This document shows, one piece after another, positions 1 to 12,298 of a DNA stretch of 64,000 bases; within the stretch, counting starts at the first letter, position 1, and each line of letters begins with the position of its first letter. Source of the DNA: Gnetum montanum (Eukaryota > Streptophyta > Gnetopsida > Gnetales > Gnetaceae); contig MNCI01006882.1 of assembly GCA_015680685.1 (NCBI GenBank), positions 307,351-371,350 on the forward strand, written 5' to 3'. Position numbers and translations under genes: made by a program. The notes under the pieces were generated by a model. It was not told where the DNA came from. It ran no database searches and was given only the letters and a program-made list of their open reading frames with translations.

Positions 1-624
1 GTGAGAACCACACCATGCAAAGACTTTGTTATTTTTATTAGCTCAGCTTCCCGATAATGGAGCAATGTCGAAATGGGAAGGAAACTCAAGAAGAAAACAT
101 CCAAGCACCCAAGAGAATGGCCAACACAAATCCATCAAGTTTCCTTGAAGCCACACCCTTTTCAATCCTTGAGTCCTTCCTTAGTTTGAGAAATGCTCAG
201 TCACCGATTCGTTGATAGTTCTTATTTTAGAAAGGGAGTGTCCATTTCCAAGCCGAGAGAGACCATAGAAATTCATGGATCTATGAATGAAGTGAACTCA
301 TTGCCTACTATATCAGAAGAAACATACCTTAGTATCAACATCATGACTTAAAGGTAAAAACCAAACATTAGCAACCAATAGAAAATAGTTCATACCATCA
401 TTAAGAACACTTATTGGGTGACAAACTTACAAGATGGATAACACACACAAGAAATGGAAAAGTATGAACGATGTTGTAAAATAAAAACAAGAAAAGTTAA
501 AGAAATTTGTAAAACAAAAACTTAAAAAGAACTGAGGGCCTCAAATGATTAGCATAGGTGGCCATCTCCCCCATGACTGAATTGAAAGGTAGTGATCCAA
601 AATAACGAGCACCTATTTGAATTT

Positions 625-3600
625 CTAAGAAGTGCCCAACTCCGCCCAATTGGTGTTCTTAAGTTAAGGGTTGGAAGTTAGCGACGCTCATACTCAAATG
701 TATCTATGCCTTCGCTGTGGGCATGAGTTTTCCCCCCAGTTCGTTCCATGCATGTTGGTGGGCTGCTCTTTTGATCAGCTGTCAACCACTAGGTGTTCTC
801 TTGTTATGTGGTTGCTACATACAAGCACCTTTGTATGTTGTCCTCTGGTGCACACCGGTTACATGCAGGAGATGCTGAGCATTCCTCCATGTCATCACCC
901 TCTAAGTCACTGTATGTGATGCATAGAACTTTCTTCTTATCGATCTTTCCATAAATGCTTACCTTAAATATTTCCAAGGAAAGATCATGGATTTCTAAGC
1001 ATGCGGTTATTGTACTTAGCCATGATCTTCCCATTATAATTGGGAAGTTCCCTTTGTTGCTATTGACTTTTATCACCAAGAAATTAGCTGGGTATGACCA
1101 AACACACACAACGGTAACGATGTCCTTTACCAATCCCAAGGGAATGGTGATGGACTGGTCAACTAGCTCTAATTGAATATTGCTCTTCTTAAGTGGAGGC
1201 AGGTTCTAGGCTTGATACATTTCTTGTGAGATTAAGTTGACTCTGGACCCTGAGTCAAGAAGAGCCTTATGAGGTTCATTCCTAGCGACTTGGAGGTAGA
1301 TTAAGGGACTTCCAGGGTCAGAGAGTTTCTTGGGAAGGTGGCCTACCTTGATCCAGTTAGTAACGACACGTGTTAACATAACAGTGTGCGTTAAGCTCTG
1401 TTGTTGGTTTCAAGGGAGCTCCAAAGCCTTAATTGTTGGAGGACCGTACATAGACTCAATTGCTTGTGGTTGTGAGAGCTTGTTCGGGCTTTTGGTTCTG
1501 AAGAAAGATCTTCTCTTCTTGTGGTTGTCAGAACCAGCAACGGGTTGAAGGTTTACAGCTCTCATAGCATTACGTTGCTATGGTTGAGTGGGGAGTTTCC
1601 CTTGCATTGTTGCAGCGGGAGGTAGTGGAACTATCGGCGTAAGAGAGGTGGATGGATTCGAAGGATGGTATGCATGTGGTATATCTTCCGTAGGAGAAGG
1701 AGTCCTAAAATACTCCTGAACTTGGTAGTGACGTTGTCGGGTTGCGTGACCCATAAAGTCACTTGGAAAAACCAGTTGCTGCAAGTAGTATTCATATGCG
1801 GCTGGTTGCCGGTAAGGGTATTGTTTAGGCAGTGCCATCCCCCATGACTGTGGGTGTTGCCACTGCTAGTGTTGCCCGATAGGTTGTGGTGGAGTTTCAC
1901 TTGGATAATACGTTGACAGTTGGTGGAATTACCTTGGGTTACCTTGGGGATAAGGTAACCTTCGAGGTGCCTGCCATCTGTTAAGTCTTGGGTTGAGTGC
2001 ATACACCCCAGACTCTTATAGATGTGATATTATTGCGCAACATCCCTTAGGATGGTCATATTGGAAAATCTCACATCCACTGTCATTATCTATATCCGAA
2101 TCCACAACCTCATCAATGATAGTCATTTTTCCCTTACCCTTGTCACGTGCATGGCCTGAATCTCTCTGCTTTTTCTTGTCATGATCACTACTTCATTCCT
2201 CCTTAGACTCTTCTACAATTTTCAAAACAGTTTCAAATCTACTATCTAAGGAGTTCCACATTTGATCTACCTTAGCCGACACTTCAGTTGTTAGCTTTTG
2301 AAGCGACAAGGTTTTTCTATTCACCAACTCTTCAAGTGGTGACTCATCCTCTTCATCACAGAATCTTGCTGCCTTCTTTCAGAGGGAGGGATCGTGGTTA
2401 TATTCTTCCACACTTTCTCTTTTCCATAGCTCCCCTTCTTCTTTAGCTACTTGCTCCAACAATCTATGAACTTCATGGGATCTAAGTTCAAATAATCTCC
2501 CTTGGGCATATGTCCCAAGGGTTCTCCTAGTTTCATGTCTTAGCCCATCTATGAGGTGGCGTAGTTGATCCTGTTGTGCGTAACCATGGCCCGAGCAACG
2601 ATGTAGCAATGCATAATATCGGCCCATGGCAGCATCCAAGGGTTCGTGATTACACTACTTCCATCCTTGGATCTGCTTACACAAGTTGGACACTCTGGAG
2701 TACGTTTGGTACTTATCGTTGAACAATTCTAGCATTGTACTCCACCTCCTAATGGTTTTTGGCTCTAAGGACCGGTACCAACTCTCTGCTTCTTTTATGA
2801 GTGTCCTAGGAAACAACTTTAAGTTCTACCACTCATTCTAAATATTTTTCAAGGTGCAGGCAATGTGGAATTTCTATAAGTGATTTTGCGAATCAGCATT
2901 GTATCCTCCTTCGAATCGTTGGATATTATTCATGTCTAGTCTCTTGATCCAACTGTCTTTCTGGTGCCTTGTAGTCATTCTCACTATCTCCATAATATCA
3001 AACATACTTCGGGTGGCAAGTAGGGGTTCATCATGATCATTTCTCTCATGACGTCTATGATGCCTATGTGGTTCCCTACTTTCCCTTCTTTCATGCCTTG
3101 ACTCTCTAGAATGCCCTCATCCTCTCTCTCGACTCTCTTGTCGAGGTCTCTCATTTTGCTTACCCTTATCCTCACCATTGTGCTCCCTGTGACTGCGTCC
3201 TAATGTGGAAGGACAGGGTGAATGATGTGATGAAGGGAAAGAAGAAGGGAAACCATTGCCATGATGATGTTTCTTACCTTTTCTTTGGTGGCTGCGGTGG
3301 GTGATGGCAATCCGAATGCCCGTCCTTGTCATGTGTTTTTATTCCCTCAGTGAACACTTGCTGTTCATGGGGATCAGAACCAAGATTATGTATCGTGGAG
3401 CGTAGGTTCTGATACCCCACCTCCTCACTATTGTTAGGAGTAAGAACATCATTTTATGGAGAACCTGTTATAATTGGTTCACCATCTCCAATTTCGCTTA
3501 GGACATGCGGGACCCCTTTTCCCTTCAACAATGTATGGTGGCTCTCCTGCCTCGAGTCCCTTAGACGTCGTGCTGCTGTGGTTGATAATCCCTTGTGTCG

Positions 3601-3902
3601 AAATCACCTACAATGTATTTAGCATATAGCTGTGTCATGCCTATCTATGCAAGAGCACGAAGAAGCATGTTAGGGACTACTCGATCTGGAGGTAACACTA
3701 TGTTACCTTACAAGTCTCTCCAACGTAGTTGTTCATCCTGATGGAGGATAAAGGTAAAATTCGGTATATACTCATCGGGATGAATATATACCACTTGATG
3801 CTATTGAGGAAATGGCTATTGTCGGTTATGCATGTTGGACTGTCGACTGTTTCGTGTATGATCCCTAGGTAGTGAAGTGCTTTTATGAGAAGAAGAAGAC
3901 AT
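625..3902 (-). pseudogene. gag-protease pseudogene of element C
   Basis: The reading frame starts at an ATG on the minus strand at 3902 (MSSSHKSTSLPRDH) and aligns along its length with element A gag (18419-15073), but is broken by many stops and shifts. Legible pieces are the Arg/Ser/His-rich linker at 3332-2984, the gag core at 2639-2379 (DAAMGRYYALLHRCSGHGYA) and the protease at about 1290-804. The protease active site reads LLDSGSRVN near 1270-1250, so the catalytic Asp is kept here, and a later segment reads FPIIMGRSWLSTI. The product would be a virus-like-particle capsid and aspartic protease; this copy cannot make either. Confidence 0.85.
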
Positions 3903-4030
3903 TGTTATCTTACTCGGTGTGCTAATTAACTGTTATATAATTTTTTGTTTAATTAACCCTAAGGTTTCGTTTAAGCTTCCCAATGATGTGGATGATTTCC
4001 TATGTTCTACTTAGCGCACAAACAACTTAG

Positions 4031-4048
4031 TCCCTGGTAACGACGCCA
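4031..4048 (-). other. Primer-binding site (tRNA-Asp) of element C
   Basis: On the plus strand the 18 bases read TCCCTGGTAACGACGCCA, 15/18 identical to the 3' end of plant tRNA-Asp (TCCCCGGCAACGGCGCCA). The three differences are all C-to-T or G-to-A. It lies one base from the inner LTR edge, the expected place for the minus-strand DNA primer. Confidence 0.85.
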
Positions 4049-4049
4049 A

Positions 4050-4891
4050 TGATGAGTGGCGAGGTACCTCTACACTCAACCATACGAATATGTGCATTAC
4101 ATTCGTGATTCGGTCGAATTCCGTAGACTAAGTGCCTACACGCTTCACGGAACACTTAAGGTTAATCGTTCGTTGTCTTCCCAGACTTACTTNAGAACAC
4201 TTAAGGTTAATCATTCGTTGTCTTCCCAGACTTACTTGTATTTGTCACGATTGTATGGTTAAGTAAGTCTGAGGTATATGATTTTTATGTATTTCTTGTT
4301 TTATCTCCTATGCTAATGAGGTGAAGGGTGAAGAGACTAATTAACTAACTTTAACTAACTAACTAAGCCTTAATTAACCTAGCATTAGCATCCATTCCCA
4401 CTTACCGTTCACACCCTAAACCAATGCAACCTTGGTTACCAAACGCTATTCATTACTAGGATCACCAACCGTAACGCACGTGCTCGAAGTGGTCATATTG
4501 AATGCACTTAACTATGGGAGAAGGGTTGAGAGAGATTTAATTAACTAATAAAGCATTTAAATGATAAAAATAAATTACAATAAATAAAGTCCTATCTAGC
4601 TTAGTCCATGCACTACAAGGTTTATCCAAGAAGTTCGTCCTTATTTCTTTACACAAACTTGTGTTCAGGTACAATATTTGCTTGAATAAAGATCCGTTCA
4701 CTTTGGAGCTCCTACTGCGGGCACATGGAAATTATTCTATCTCTGGAGAGGAAAAACTACTAGAGTTTCGCTACCGTCTAGGCCTAAACTGAGAAACAAG
4801 GGAGAGCCGCCTCTTATTTATAGATTTGGCAACGCACTGCGATATCGTGGGGGATGCAATATCGCGACGGGCACGATATCGCGTCGCATCA
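4050..4891 (-). repeat. 5' LTR of element C
   Basis: 842-bp LTR running tgatgagtggcg to gcgtcgcatca. In element orientation the first 60 bases hold a GATATC palindrome cluster (4836-4891), followed by a TATA box (plus strand cttatttatag near 4812) and an AATAAA signal near 4650. A single N at 4193 splits it, and 44 bases on each side are near-identical (4149-4192, 4194-4237), so the true LTR is probably about 45 bp shorter. Confidence 0.85.
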
Positions 4892-7800
4892 CAAGTTGAA
4901 TTAAGATACTAAGGAAAGCTCGTTTTTAGAACTGAAGAATGCTTCTACAATTTAAATACTTTTCACATGTCACATCACCTTTATATTTTTAAGCAAAAAT
5001 TTAAAAAATGGTTTTATGGGTTCAAAAAGATAGGATTAAGTGATTAGCATCTAAACCCATAAACGACACCAGTAAAGTAGCTTACTGTCATCAAAGCATG
5101 TGGCATATGTCAAAAGGGAATTTGAATAGCCTATCCTCAAGTGAGTAAATTAAAAGATAAAGGTATGGCTATTAATAAGCAAGTTCAAGACAAATTTCAA
5201 GTTACATTACCATGGACAATCAAAGTTGAGGATTGAAATGAAGAAAAGCATCCTTGAAGCCTCCCAAAATTTTCTCTACAATGGGTTAAAATGTCTCACA
5301 ATGAAAGAGAAAAAATGTTGTAGAAATTCTAGGATGTCAATACCTACGTTTTCTCTAAATATCTACAATAATTTAATCTAAATATCCATTAGCTTCAATA
5401 ATGGATCAATGTTGTATAGTTAGAAAATAAAGAGCAATAAGAAGCTCAGATGTAAGAAAGGCTAGCTATAGTAAGCTCAAAATTAGAATAGATCAAAAAA
5501 GAGATGGATCCAGATTATTCACACCTAACTATACCAAGTTTCAAGGAAGTAATCATTGAAATAAATTATAGCAAGGAATGTATGAGAGAGACAAGGGATG
5601 AAATTATTAAAATTCAAAAAAATAAGCCATATTTGTGCAAACGAAAAAAAAATGCACAAGAATTGTTTAACTTAGCTAGAGCTAAAAAAGAGCTATTGCC
5701 TCAGTACACAAGGTTTTTTGAATATGTTGATGATGGCAACTATATGAGCATAATGTAAGGTAAGTGAAGCCTTAACTCTTATAATGGTTGTAACTCCTGG
5801 TGGCTAATATATAAAGCTTAGAGAAAATGTTTATCAAGGACCTTTGGAGGGGGATTCTAAATGAGGAATTTGAGAAAAGAAAAGCTTGAAAAAAAATTCC
5901 TAATGGATTTTTAAATAGTTTCTATTTATTTCCTATAATTTTATTTTTTTAGTTAGCAATTATATTCAATAGCTTTTTCTTACATGTCTATCCTAGTTAT
6001 TACATAGCTATGTTTGGATGAAATGTCAATTTTGGAATAGGTTATTTTCTCTACGAGCTTAGGTTTAACTTGCATCTATTATTTTGGTTAAATAAGGTAG
6101 CTTTTATAATTTTCTATTCTAAATCATTCTAACATAGCAGAAATGTCATCTTTGTTAAATTTTGATATTTTAAAATAATCTTTCAACCATAGTTTCCTCC
6201 TCTATCTAGCAAAACTTTTATGATCTAGATTTAGAAAATTAGCTAACAGATAACTTAAAATTAAAGATTGATAGCTTCTATAAAACCACTCTCCATTATA
6301 TTATTTTTGGAAGGTTTAAGGCTATGCTTATAGGGAAGCTATTCGATTTCCTTTAATTATGTTAAAAAAGAAAACTATAGGGGATAGTCATTAACTACAT
6401 ATAAAACAACACTTTGTTAGGAAGACTTTTTGTAGCTCCCCTAGTAGCCGCCCTCTAAAAAGTGGTGATTTTTTTATACAGTTACAGTAGTAACTTGCAA
6501 TGATGTGACATACATAAAGATGGGTTGACTACAAAGCCTACGTACCTCCTTTCTTTCTTAACTTAGTTTGTTGATAAGGGACTTCACAAATTGTAATCCT
6601 AACTATTGAAGCATTGTTTGCTTGTTCTTACTAGGATATTAGAAAATGAATACAACCTATTTTTTTGGGGTAATAACTCTTTGTTATTCTTAAACACTTA
6701 GCTCATCACCCAAATGAAAGAGTATTTAGTTATATATCATTTAAATCCATAAAGGGGTAGCTTTTTCTAATACCTTATCAATGTCATGCTTAGCACAATT
6801 AGGTGATTCACTTGTTTCAAATTTCAATTTACAAACAACACCAATGGATGTGATTAAATGTTTTCCTAGTCCTTCAATATCTTTTCATTATAAAAAATCA
6901 TTTAATCTCTAATAGGCTTCAAAAAATAGTAGGGATTCAAAAATATATATAGGTTCCAACAACTTTGCCCATGCAATGTGGCATTGCATTCCCACATTGA
7001 AAGCCAACCAGCCATGAGTTGAGTTATCATCAACCATCCAACCATGAGTTGAGTTATCTTCAAGTTCTAACTACACAAATAAAGTTTGGCTTGACCATCA
7101 TTTTTTGAACTATACTTCGATATACCCCCAAGATAGGTGACCAAGGATCATACATGAGGTGGATACACACTTACAAATGACACTTGCATCATTGAAAACC
7201 TTTAGTTGTTGTGCAAATCAACCTCCTAGGATCCAATGGCTTAAGATGTTAAGCTAGAGTAAGCGTATGTACGGGTAGGGTTGGATAGTGGTGCTTATAC
7301 AACATCTAGGGCAAGGTGTATGCAAAATAAATAAATAATGTAACCCATCCTTTCAAGATATGGGGATGATTAAATTATCAGTAAATGATTGGTTAATGGT
7401 CCCTAAAAATACTACATGCTTCACACAATGCACACCAATCAAATGGATCATTCACCTAATTACTAAAGTGTGACTTTAGGTGAATTTCTTATCCTAGGGC
7501 CCAAAGGACTTCTAATCATAATTCATGTGGGTTCATTTTATGTAAAGCAAATAAACATAAATGAATACACATATATTTTCTTTGTTTATTTTGCACAAAT
7601 AAAAGAATATAATTACTAATGAATAAATGGAACTAGTATATTGAAGTAAAAATAAATAAACAATATTTTCATTGCATAAAAGGAAACTCTAATTATTTCT
7701 TGATAAAATAATTTGAAATTTGTGTTAGCTTGGAAGATATTAGTTTGGTTCATCCTTCATGTAAACTAAAGATTTGGACTCAATTAACAACTTACATATT

Positions 7801-8636
7801 TACATTGAATTACTTGAAGCTTTGCATTGAGATCCTCTATCAACTTCAAAGATTCTTTTCCTTTGGTATCCAATTCATGATCCTCTTCGTAACCTTTTGT
7901 ACTCTTCTTCAACATTAGACATCTCAAGCTTAACAAAAAGATATGAAAGTAGGACTTGAATTTTATTTTATTTTATCTTTTTTTTCTTGGCAACTAAATC
8001 TAATTTTAGGGGAAAATGAGGGTCTATGGGAAAATCTAACATTCTAGTTATCAATGACAATGTTCTCTTTCAACCTAAGGAAACTTTAGTCATTGCAATT
8101 TCTCTAAGTGTGATGGCTGAAACGTGTAGAGTTTAGGCACAAAATTTGTGGGCAAACTTTACTTTTGTTTCACATGTGTATTACTCCAGGAAGACCTTAC
8201 AATTTTTTTTAAAAAAACATCATAACTTAAAAGTGATACTAAGTTCTGCCCATGCTTGAAACAAGGTACAACCGTTAAAGATATTGTTGGAAATGAGGCA
8301 CATAAATTGTGACATTTACAATAAAAAGAATAGTATTTTTTTAAAAAAATAAAGATAAAATAAAAAACATTTTGTATAGAAACTATAAATTGGTAGTCTT
8401 TAAAAAAATATTAAAAATAATATTCCCTTATATTTATAGGCTAAAATGGACAATCTAAGAAAAGAAACAAAGGATAGATATAGTTTCTAATATATAAAAA
8501 AGGATAGAAATTTAGGATTTGGAAACAAATAGTAGAAAACAATTTTATAGGTTATTGGCTATAGAACAAAGACCAAAACTTGACATCTAAATAAAAATGC
8601 AATGTCTATGCTAATAGTGGATTCCATCTATAAATT
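4892..8636. other. AT-rich intergenic DNA, no recognised gene
   Basis: About 3.7 kb of AT-rich sequence without a recognised domain. The longest open stretch that looks non-random is 5504-5758 (+), 84 codons, Lys/Glu-rich; it matches no family I know and has no nearby promoter or splice context I can argue for. A short tandem repeat (unit about 28 bp, core ccaaccatgagttgagttat) is at 7008-7066. Old retroelement remains are likely, but no LTR pair, primer site or pol motif is visible. Confidence 0.5.
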
Positions 8637-9176
8637 GTGCCGCCAAATCTATAAATAAGAGGTGGCTCTCCCTTGTTTCTCCATCTAGATCTAGACCCTT
8701 AGCGAAACTCTAGCAGTTTTACCTCTCCAGAGATAGAATAATTTCCATGTGACCACAATAGCAGTCCCAAAGTGAATGGATCTTTATTCAAGCAAATATT
8801 GTACATGAGCACAAGTTTGTGTACGGAAATAAAGACAAAATTTTGGATAAACCTTGCAGTGCATGGACTAAGCTAAATAGGACTTTAATTAATGTTAAAT
8901 GGTTAAATGCTTTATTAGTTAATTAATCTTTCTCAACCTTCAACACTCCTAGTTAAGTGCATTCAGTACGACCGCTTCGAGCACGTGCATTACGCTTGGT
9001 AATCCCAACAACGAATAGCGTTTGGTAATCCCAGAAGGTTGCATTGGTTTAGGGTGTGAACGTCAAGTGGGATGAATACTGATGCTAGGCATTAGAACTT
9101 AGTTAGTTAAAGTTAGTTACTTAGTCTCTTCACCCTTTCCCTCATTAGCATAGGCAATAAAAGATAAAAGACATAA
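8637..9176 (+). repeat. Inverted LTR fragment of the element A/C/D family
   Basis: Read on the reverse strand, this segment matches the LTRs at 4050-4891 and 12299-13135 from the TATA region (plus strand ctataaataagagg near 8650) through AATAAA to the region ending in a run of ttagttagtta. The palindrome array upstream of TATA is missing, so it is truncated at its 5' end, and it stops at the single-N join at 9177. It is the only family-1 LTR piece here in plus orientation. Confidence 0.75.
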
Positions 9177-9177
9177 N

Positions 9178-10896
9178 TCTAGACAAATGAAATAAGGACT
9201 TCTATGAATACAATACTAAAAGAAAAGAGAAAAATTAAAAGCTCATATATATATATATATGCATGTATGTATATAATTAAGAAGTTTGATCATCATGATG
9301 GATTAACATAGTTTCAAACTACTAAGATCTTATTTCTTAGATTTTCTAGCCCCTCATGTTTTCACAATGAGAGAAATGTAGTCTTGAAAAAAGGACCATT
9401 TAATAATAATTTGGGACATGACAACTCTCTTGAAAACTCTTCAAAAATTGATCCAAAAATGCTCAACAAAATAGTACATGTGCACTTCACAAGACATCCA
9501 GAATCATCAATATGCATTAATTTATTTTTATTTTTAAATAAGTACTCAATGGTCCCTTTGGCCATACAGTTATCATAAGCCAAATCCCTCCAACCCTACA
9601 ATATCTTGTAGCCCATACAAGAAGAACACTGAGGTTGGATAAAATGGTGGAGGCTAACACTACCAAGCACTTCAAAGAACTAAGCCATTGTAACCCACAC
9701 AAGAGATCATTAGCCTTGGATAGAATTATGGGGGGTCATTTCTTTTATAAAATAAAAATGATTTCAAAAACATGAAATACCAAGTGTACATGGCACAAGG
9801 AATTGATACTCATAAGCCTAAACATGCATATAAAAAGTAATATTCAAGATACATGGGAGACTCCATGCATAACTCAAAACTCACAAGAAAACCCACATGC
9901 TCTCACGAAATAATCCTCACTTGTCCAATCCAATATAACTTCAAAAACCTACTAAATATTTTGCATAACAAAGGTTTGTAATACATACCTTGGAAAGGGA
10001 GAAGACATTGCAAGTTTGGGTGGTTCTCAAGCCAAAGCCTCAAGAGTTTAGTTTCAAACTGAAAGTCCAAGTTCCTGCTATAATGCCCCCACAAAATCAA
10101 AGAAAATCAACACCTCAATCCATGAAATCAGAGAAAATAAATTCTTAAAATTAGGCATAAAAGTTCCTAAAAATCAATCACAAGAACCTCTAACAACATC
10201 AATTAAATAAACCTTCCAAGAACCCACAAAGATACTCAAAAAAATCCAAGAGATAGTTAAGAATAAGAAGGAATAATTACTTTCCCTCTCCTCTTCTTAA
10301 ATCCTCACCTCAAACTAGCATAGTCTCCTCTCCTTGGACAAAAGTGTGTTTGAAAGAAAACCCATCCTTCTATTTATAGAAAGAATGGCATCCCAAGGCT
10401 TGGACACAAAAGTCTACTTGATGGATCCAATCACCTAGGTTTTTTTAATACATCGCATCTTTAACAATCAAGCTCTCACTCAAGAAAGTTGTGTGAGAAA
10501 AACATCACTCAAGAGGGTTACATGGGATTGAAAATGACAACACTTAAGAGAGCCACATAGGAATCACATAACACTTATGAGAGCCACATGGGAGTGAGAC
10601 AACACTTAAGAGAATTTCGTGCCCCTTATTAAATATGTTCCTTATTCCTTAGCCATCAATATGAAGTACCTTGGTAATGTTAAAATTCATTTTATCTTAT
10701 TTTTCACATCTTCAAAAGTCATAAACTTTTTATACATTTTACATAGAACAAGCATAAATGTCATAGCTAGTAAGGTATAATTAAAAATTTAGATTTTAAT
10801 CAAACCAAAGAACTATAACTTCACAAGGCATTATTATTATTATTATTAAAAAGGCATATAATACTAAGGTCACATGTATAAATGTGGGGCACTACA
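9178..10896 (-). repeat. Probable 3' LTR region of chromovirus element B
   Basis: The inner edge is clear: on the minus strand the LTR starts TGTAGTGCCCCACATTTATAC at 10896, a start typical of plant chromoviruses, directly after a purine-rich tract. A TATA box (minus strand TCTATAAATAGAAGG, near 10368-10382) is followed by a plausible leader. The outer boundary is not visible and may lie anywhere between about 9200 and 9900; no second copy of this LTR is in the window. Short ORFs here look spurious. Confidence 0.55.
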
Positions 10897-10898
10897 TA

Positions 10899-10919
10899 AC
10901 CCATCTCCCCCCCACACTT
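10899..10919 (-). other. Polypurine tract of element B
   Basis: The minus strand reads as an almost pure purine run (AAGTGTGGGGGGGAGATGGG) immediately before the TGTAGTGCCCC start of the 3' LTR. This is the usual position of the plus-strand DNA primer. Confidence 0.65.
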
Positions 10920-12293
10920 AAGGATATTTACTCCTGGGAATCTAGAAACAAAAAAAGGATAAAGTTCATGCATGTCATCCTCCATTTCCAAATGAGCCTC
11001 TTATATTTCATGGTTCTTCCATTTAACTTTAACTTGATGAACATCCCTCTTCTACAACCTTATTACTCATCTTTCCAGAATCCTCTTTGGGTGTTCTATA
11101 GTTAAAGAGTCTGCCTCCACCTAAATACGTTTCCAATTAAAAACATGAGATGGATTTGAGATATACTTTTGTAACATACTTACATGAAAAAAATTATGCA
11201 TGTGTGCCAACTGAGGGGATAAATTTAATTTATATGCCACAAGTCCAATCCTTTCAAAAATATCAAATGGTCCAATGAATCTTGGGGCCAACTTTGATCT
11301 CATTGCACCTCTAACAACTGTATTCATTAGAGAAACTTTAAGAAAAACCTTCTCATCCACTTCAAATTTTAGGGATCTTTGTCTCTTGTCTATATAACTC
11401 TTCTATTTATCTACTACTTGTTCGAGCCTTTCCTTTCTAATTCTCATCTTTTATTCCATGCCTTGAAGTAATTCTAGTTCAATTATAGCCTTTTCTTCTA
11501 AATTACTCCATGAAGTAGGAACTCTACATTTCCTCCCATAGAAAACCTTAAAAGGAGCCATGCTTATTGATGGGACGGTTGAATAAAGATTCGTTCACTT
11601 TGGAGCTCCTACTGCAGGCACATGGAAATTATTCTATCTCTGGAGAGGTAAAACTGCCAGAGTTTCGCTACAGTCTAGGCCTAGCATGTGAAACAAGGGA
11701 GAGCCGCCTCTTATTTATAGATTTGACGACACACTACGATATCACGTACGCGATATCGCAGGGGAAGATGCGATATCGTGTACATGATATCGTGTCCCAT
11801 CACCTATAAACTTATGATAGCTATTATTAGAGGCAAACTCAACCAAGGGTAATTAGTCCTCCCAACTTCTTGGATTATCAAGAACACAAGCTCTCAACAA
11901 ATCTTCTAGCACTTGATTTACTCTTTCTACTTGACCATCTATTTGGGTTTGATAAGCACTACTTGGATTTAGGTCTATCCCTTTAAATATCTATCCAAAA
12001 TTTAGATAAGAACCTTGTATCCCTATCAAAAATTATCTTTAGAGGAATCCCATGTAGCCTAATGATGTTCTCAATATAGTTTTTTGCTATCCTTTATGCA
12101 CCATATGTTGTCTCAGTTGGGATAAAGTGTGCCAACTTAGAAAATTTGTCTACAATCACAAGAATAGGATCATTTTCTCTTTGTGACTTTGGAAATCCAA
12201 AATGAAGTCCATGTTGATTACATTCCATTTATTCAACATGTCATGAGGACATAATAAACTTTTTGGATGCCTATGTTTAGCTTTGACTTGTTA
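10920..12293 (-). pseudogene. Integrase C-terminus and chromodomain of element B (interrupted)
   Basis: Reading down the minus strand from 12293: the catalytic-core end (LLRACVLDNPRSWEDYLP-like, about 11905-11840), an interruption at 11802-11568, then a MAPFKVFYGRKC-like block, the open segment 11360-11121 with KLAPRFIGPFDIFERIG and HNFFHVSMLQKY, and finally a chromodomain remnant near 11060-10960 with VKVKWKNH and the acidic stretch MEDDMHELYPF. A chromodomain after the GPF/Y module is the mark of chromoviruses, which it directs towards modified histones. Several stops are present. Confidence 0.8.
11568..11802 (-). mobile_element. 235-bp internally deleted LTR inserted in element B integrase
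   Basis: The segment from 11586 matches the TATA-side third of family-1 LTRs (ataaagatccgttcactttggagctcc onward, including four GATATC palindromes at 11745-11802). The first 600 or so LTR bases are replaced by tgatgggacgg. Its ends are short inverted repeats (TGATGGGAC and GTCCCATCA). Flanks are cttat (11563-11567) and cctat (11803-11807), a 5-bp target duplication with one mismatch. The host integrase frame resumes on the other side. It is therefore a real insertion of a miniature LTR derivative rather than a random fragment. Confidence 0.7.
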
Positions 12294-12298
12294 ACATG

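Larger units (their letters stand above)
1..4891 (-). mobile_element. Element C: Tat/Athila-like LTR retrotransposon, truncated by window start
   Basis: Minus-strand Ty3/gypsy element. Read 5' to 3' it has an LTR (4891-4050), a tRNA-Asp primer-binding site, decayed gag and protease, then non-coding DNA running off the window at position 1. The non-coding part (1-540) matches 14430-15060 of element A and part of 25380-25530 of element D. In D that segment lies beyond integrase, but in C it joins directly to the sequence just after protease, so RT, RNase H and integrase are missing with the same breakpoint as in A. The right flank after the LTR is agttg; the partner target-site duplication is outside the window. 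Decay is heavy, with many stops and frameshifts. Confidence 0.85.

Noticed and set aside
5504-5758. 84-codon ORF as a gene
   Set aside because: Lys/Glu-rich frame in AT-rich DNA with no homologue recognised and no promoter or splice context.
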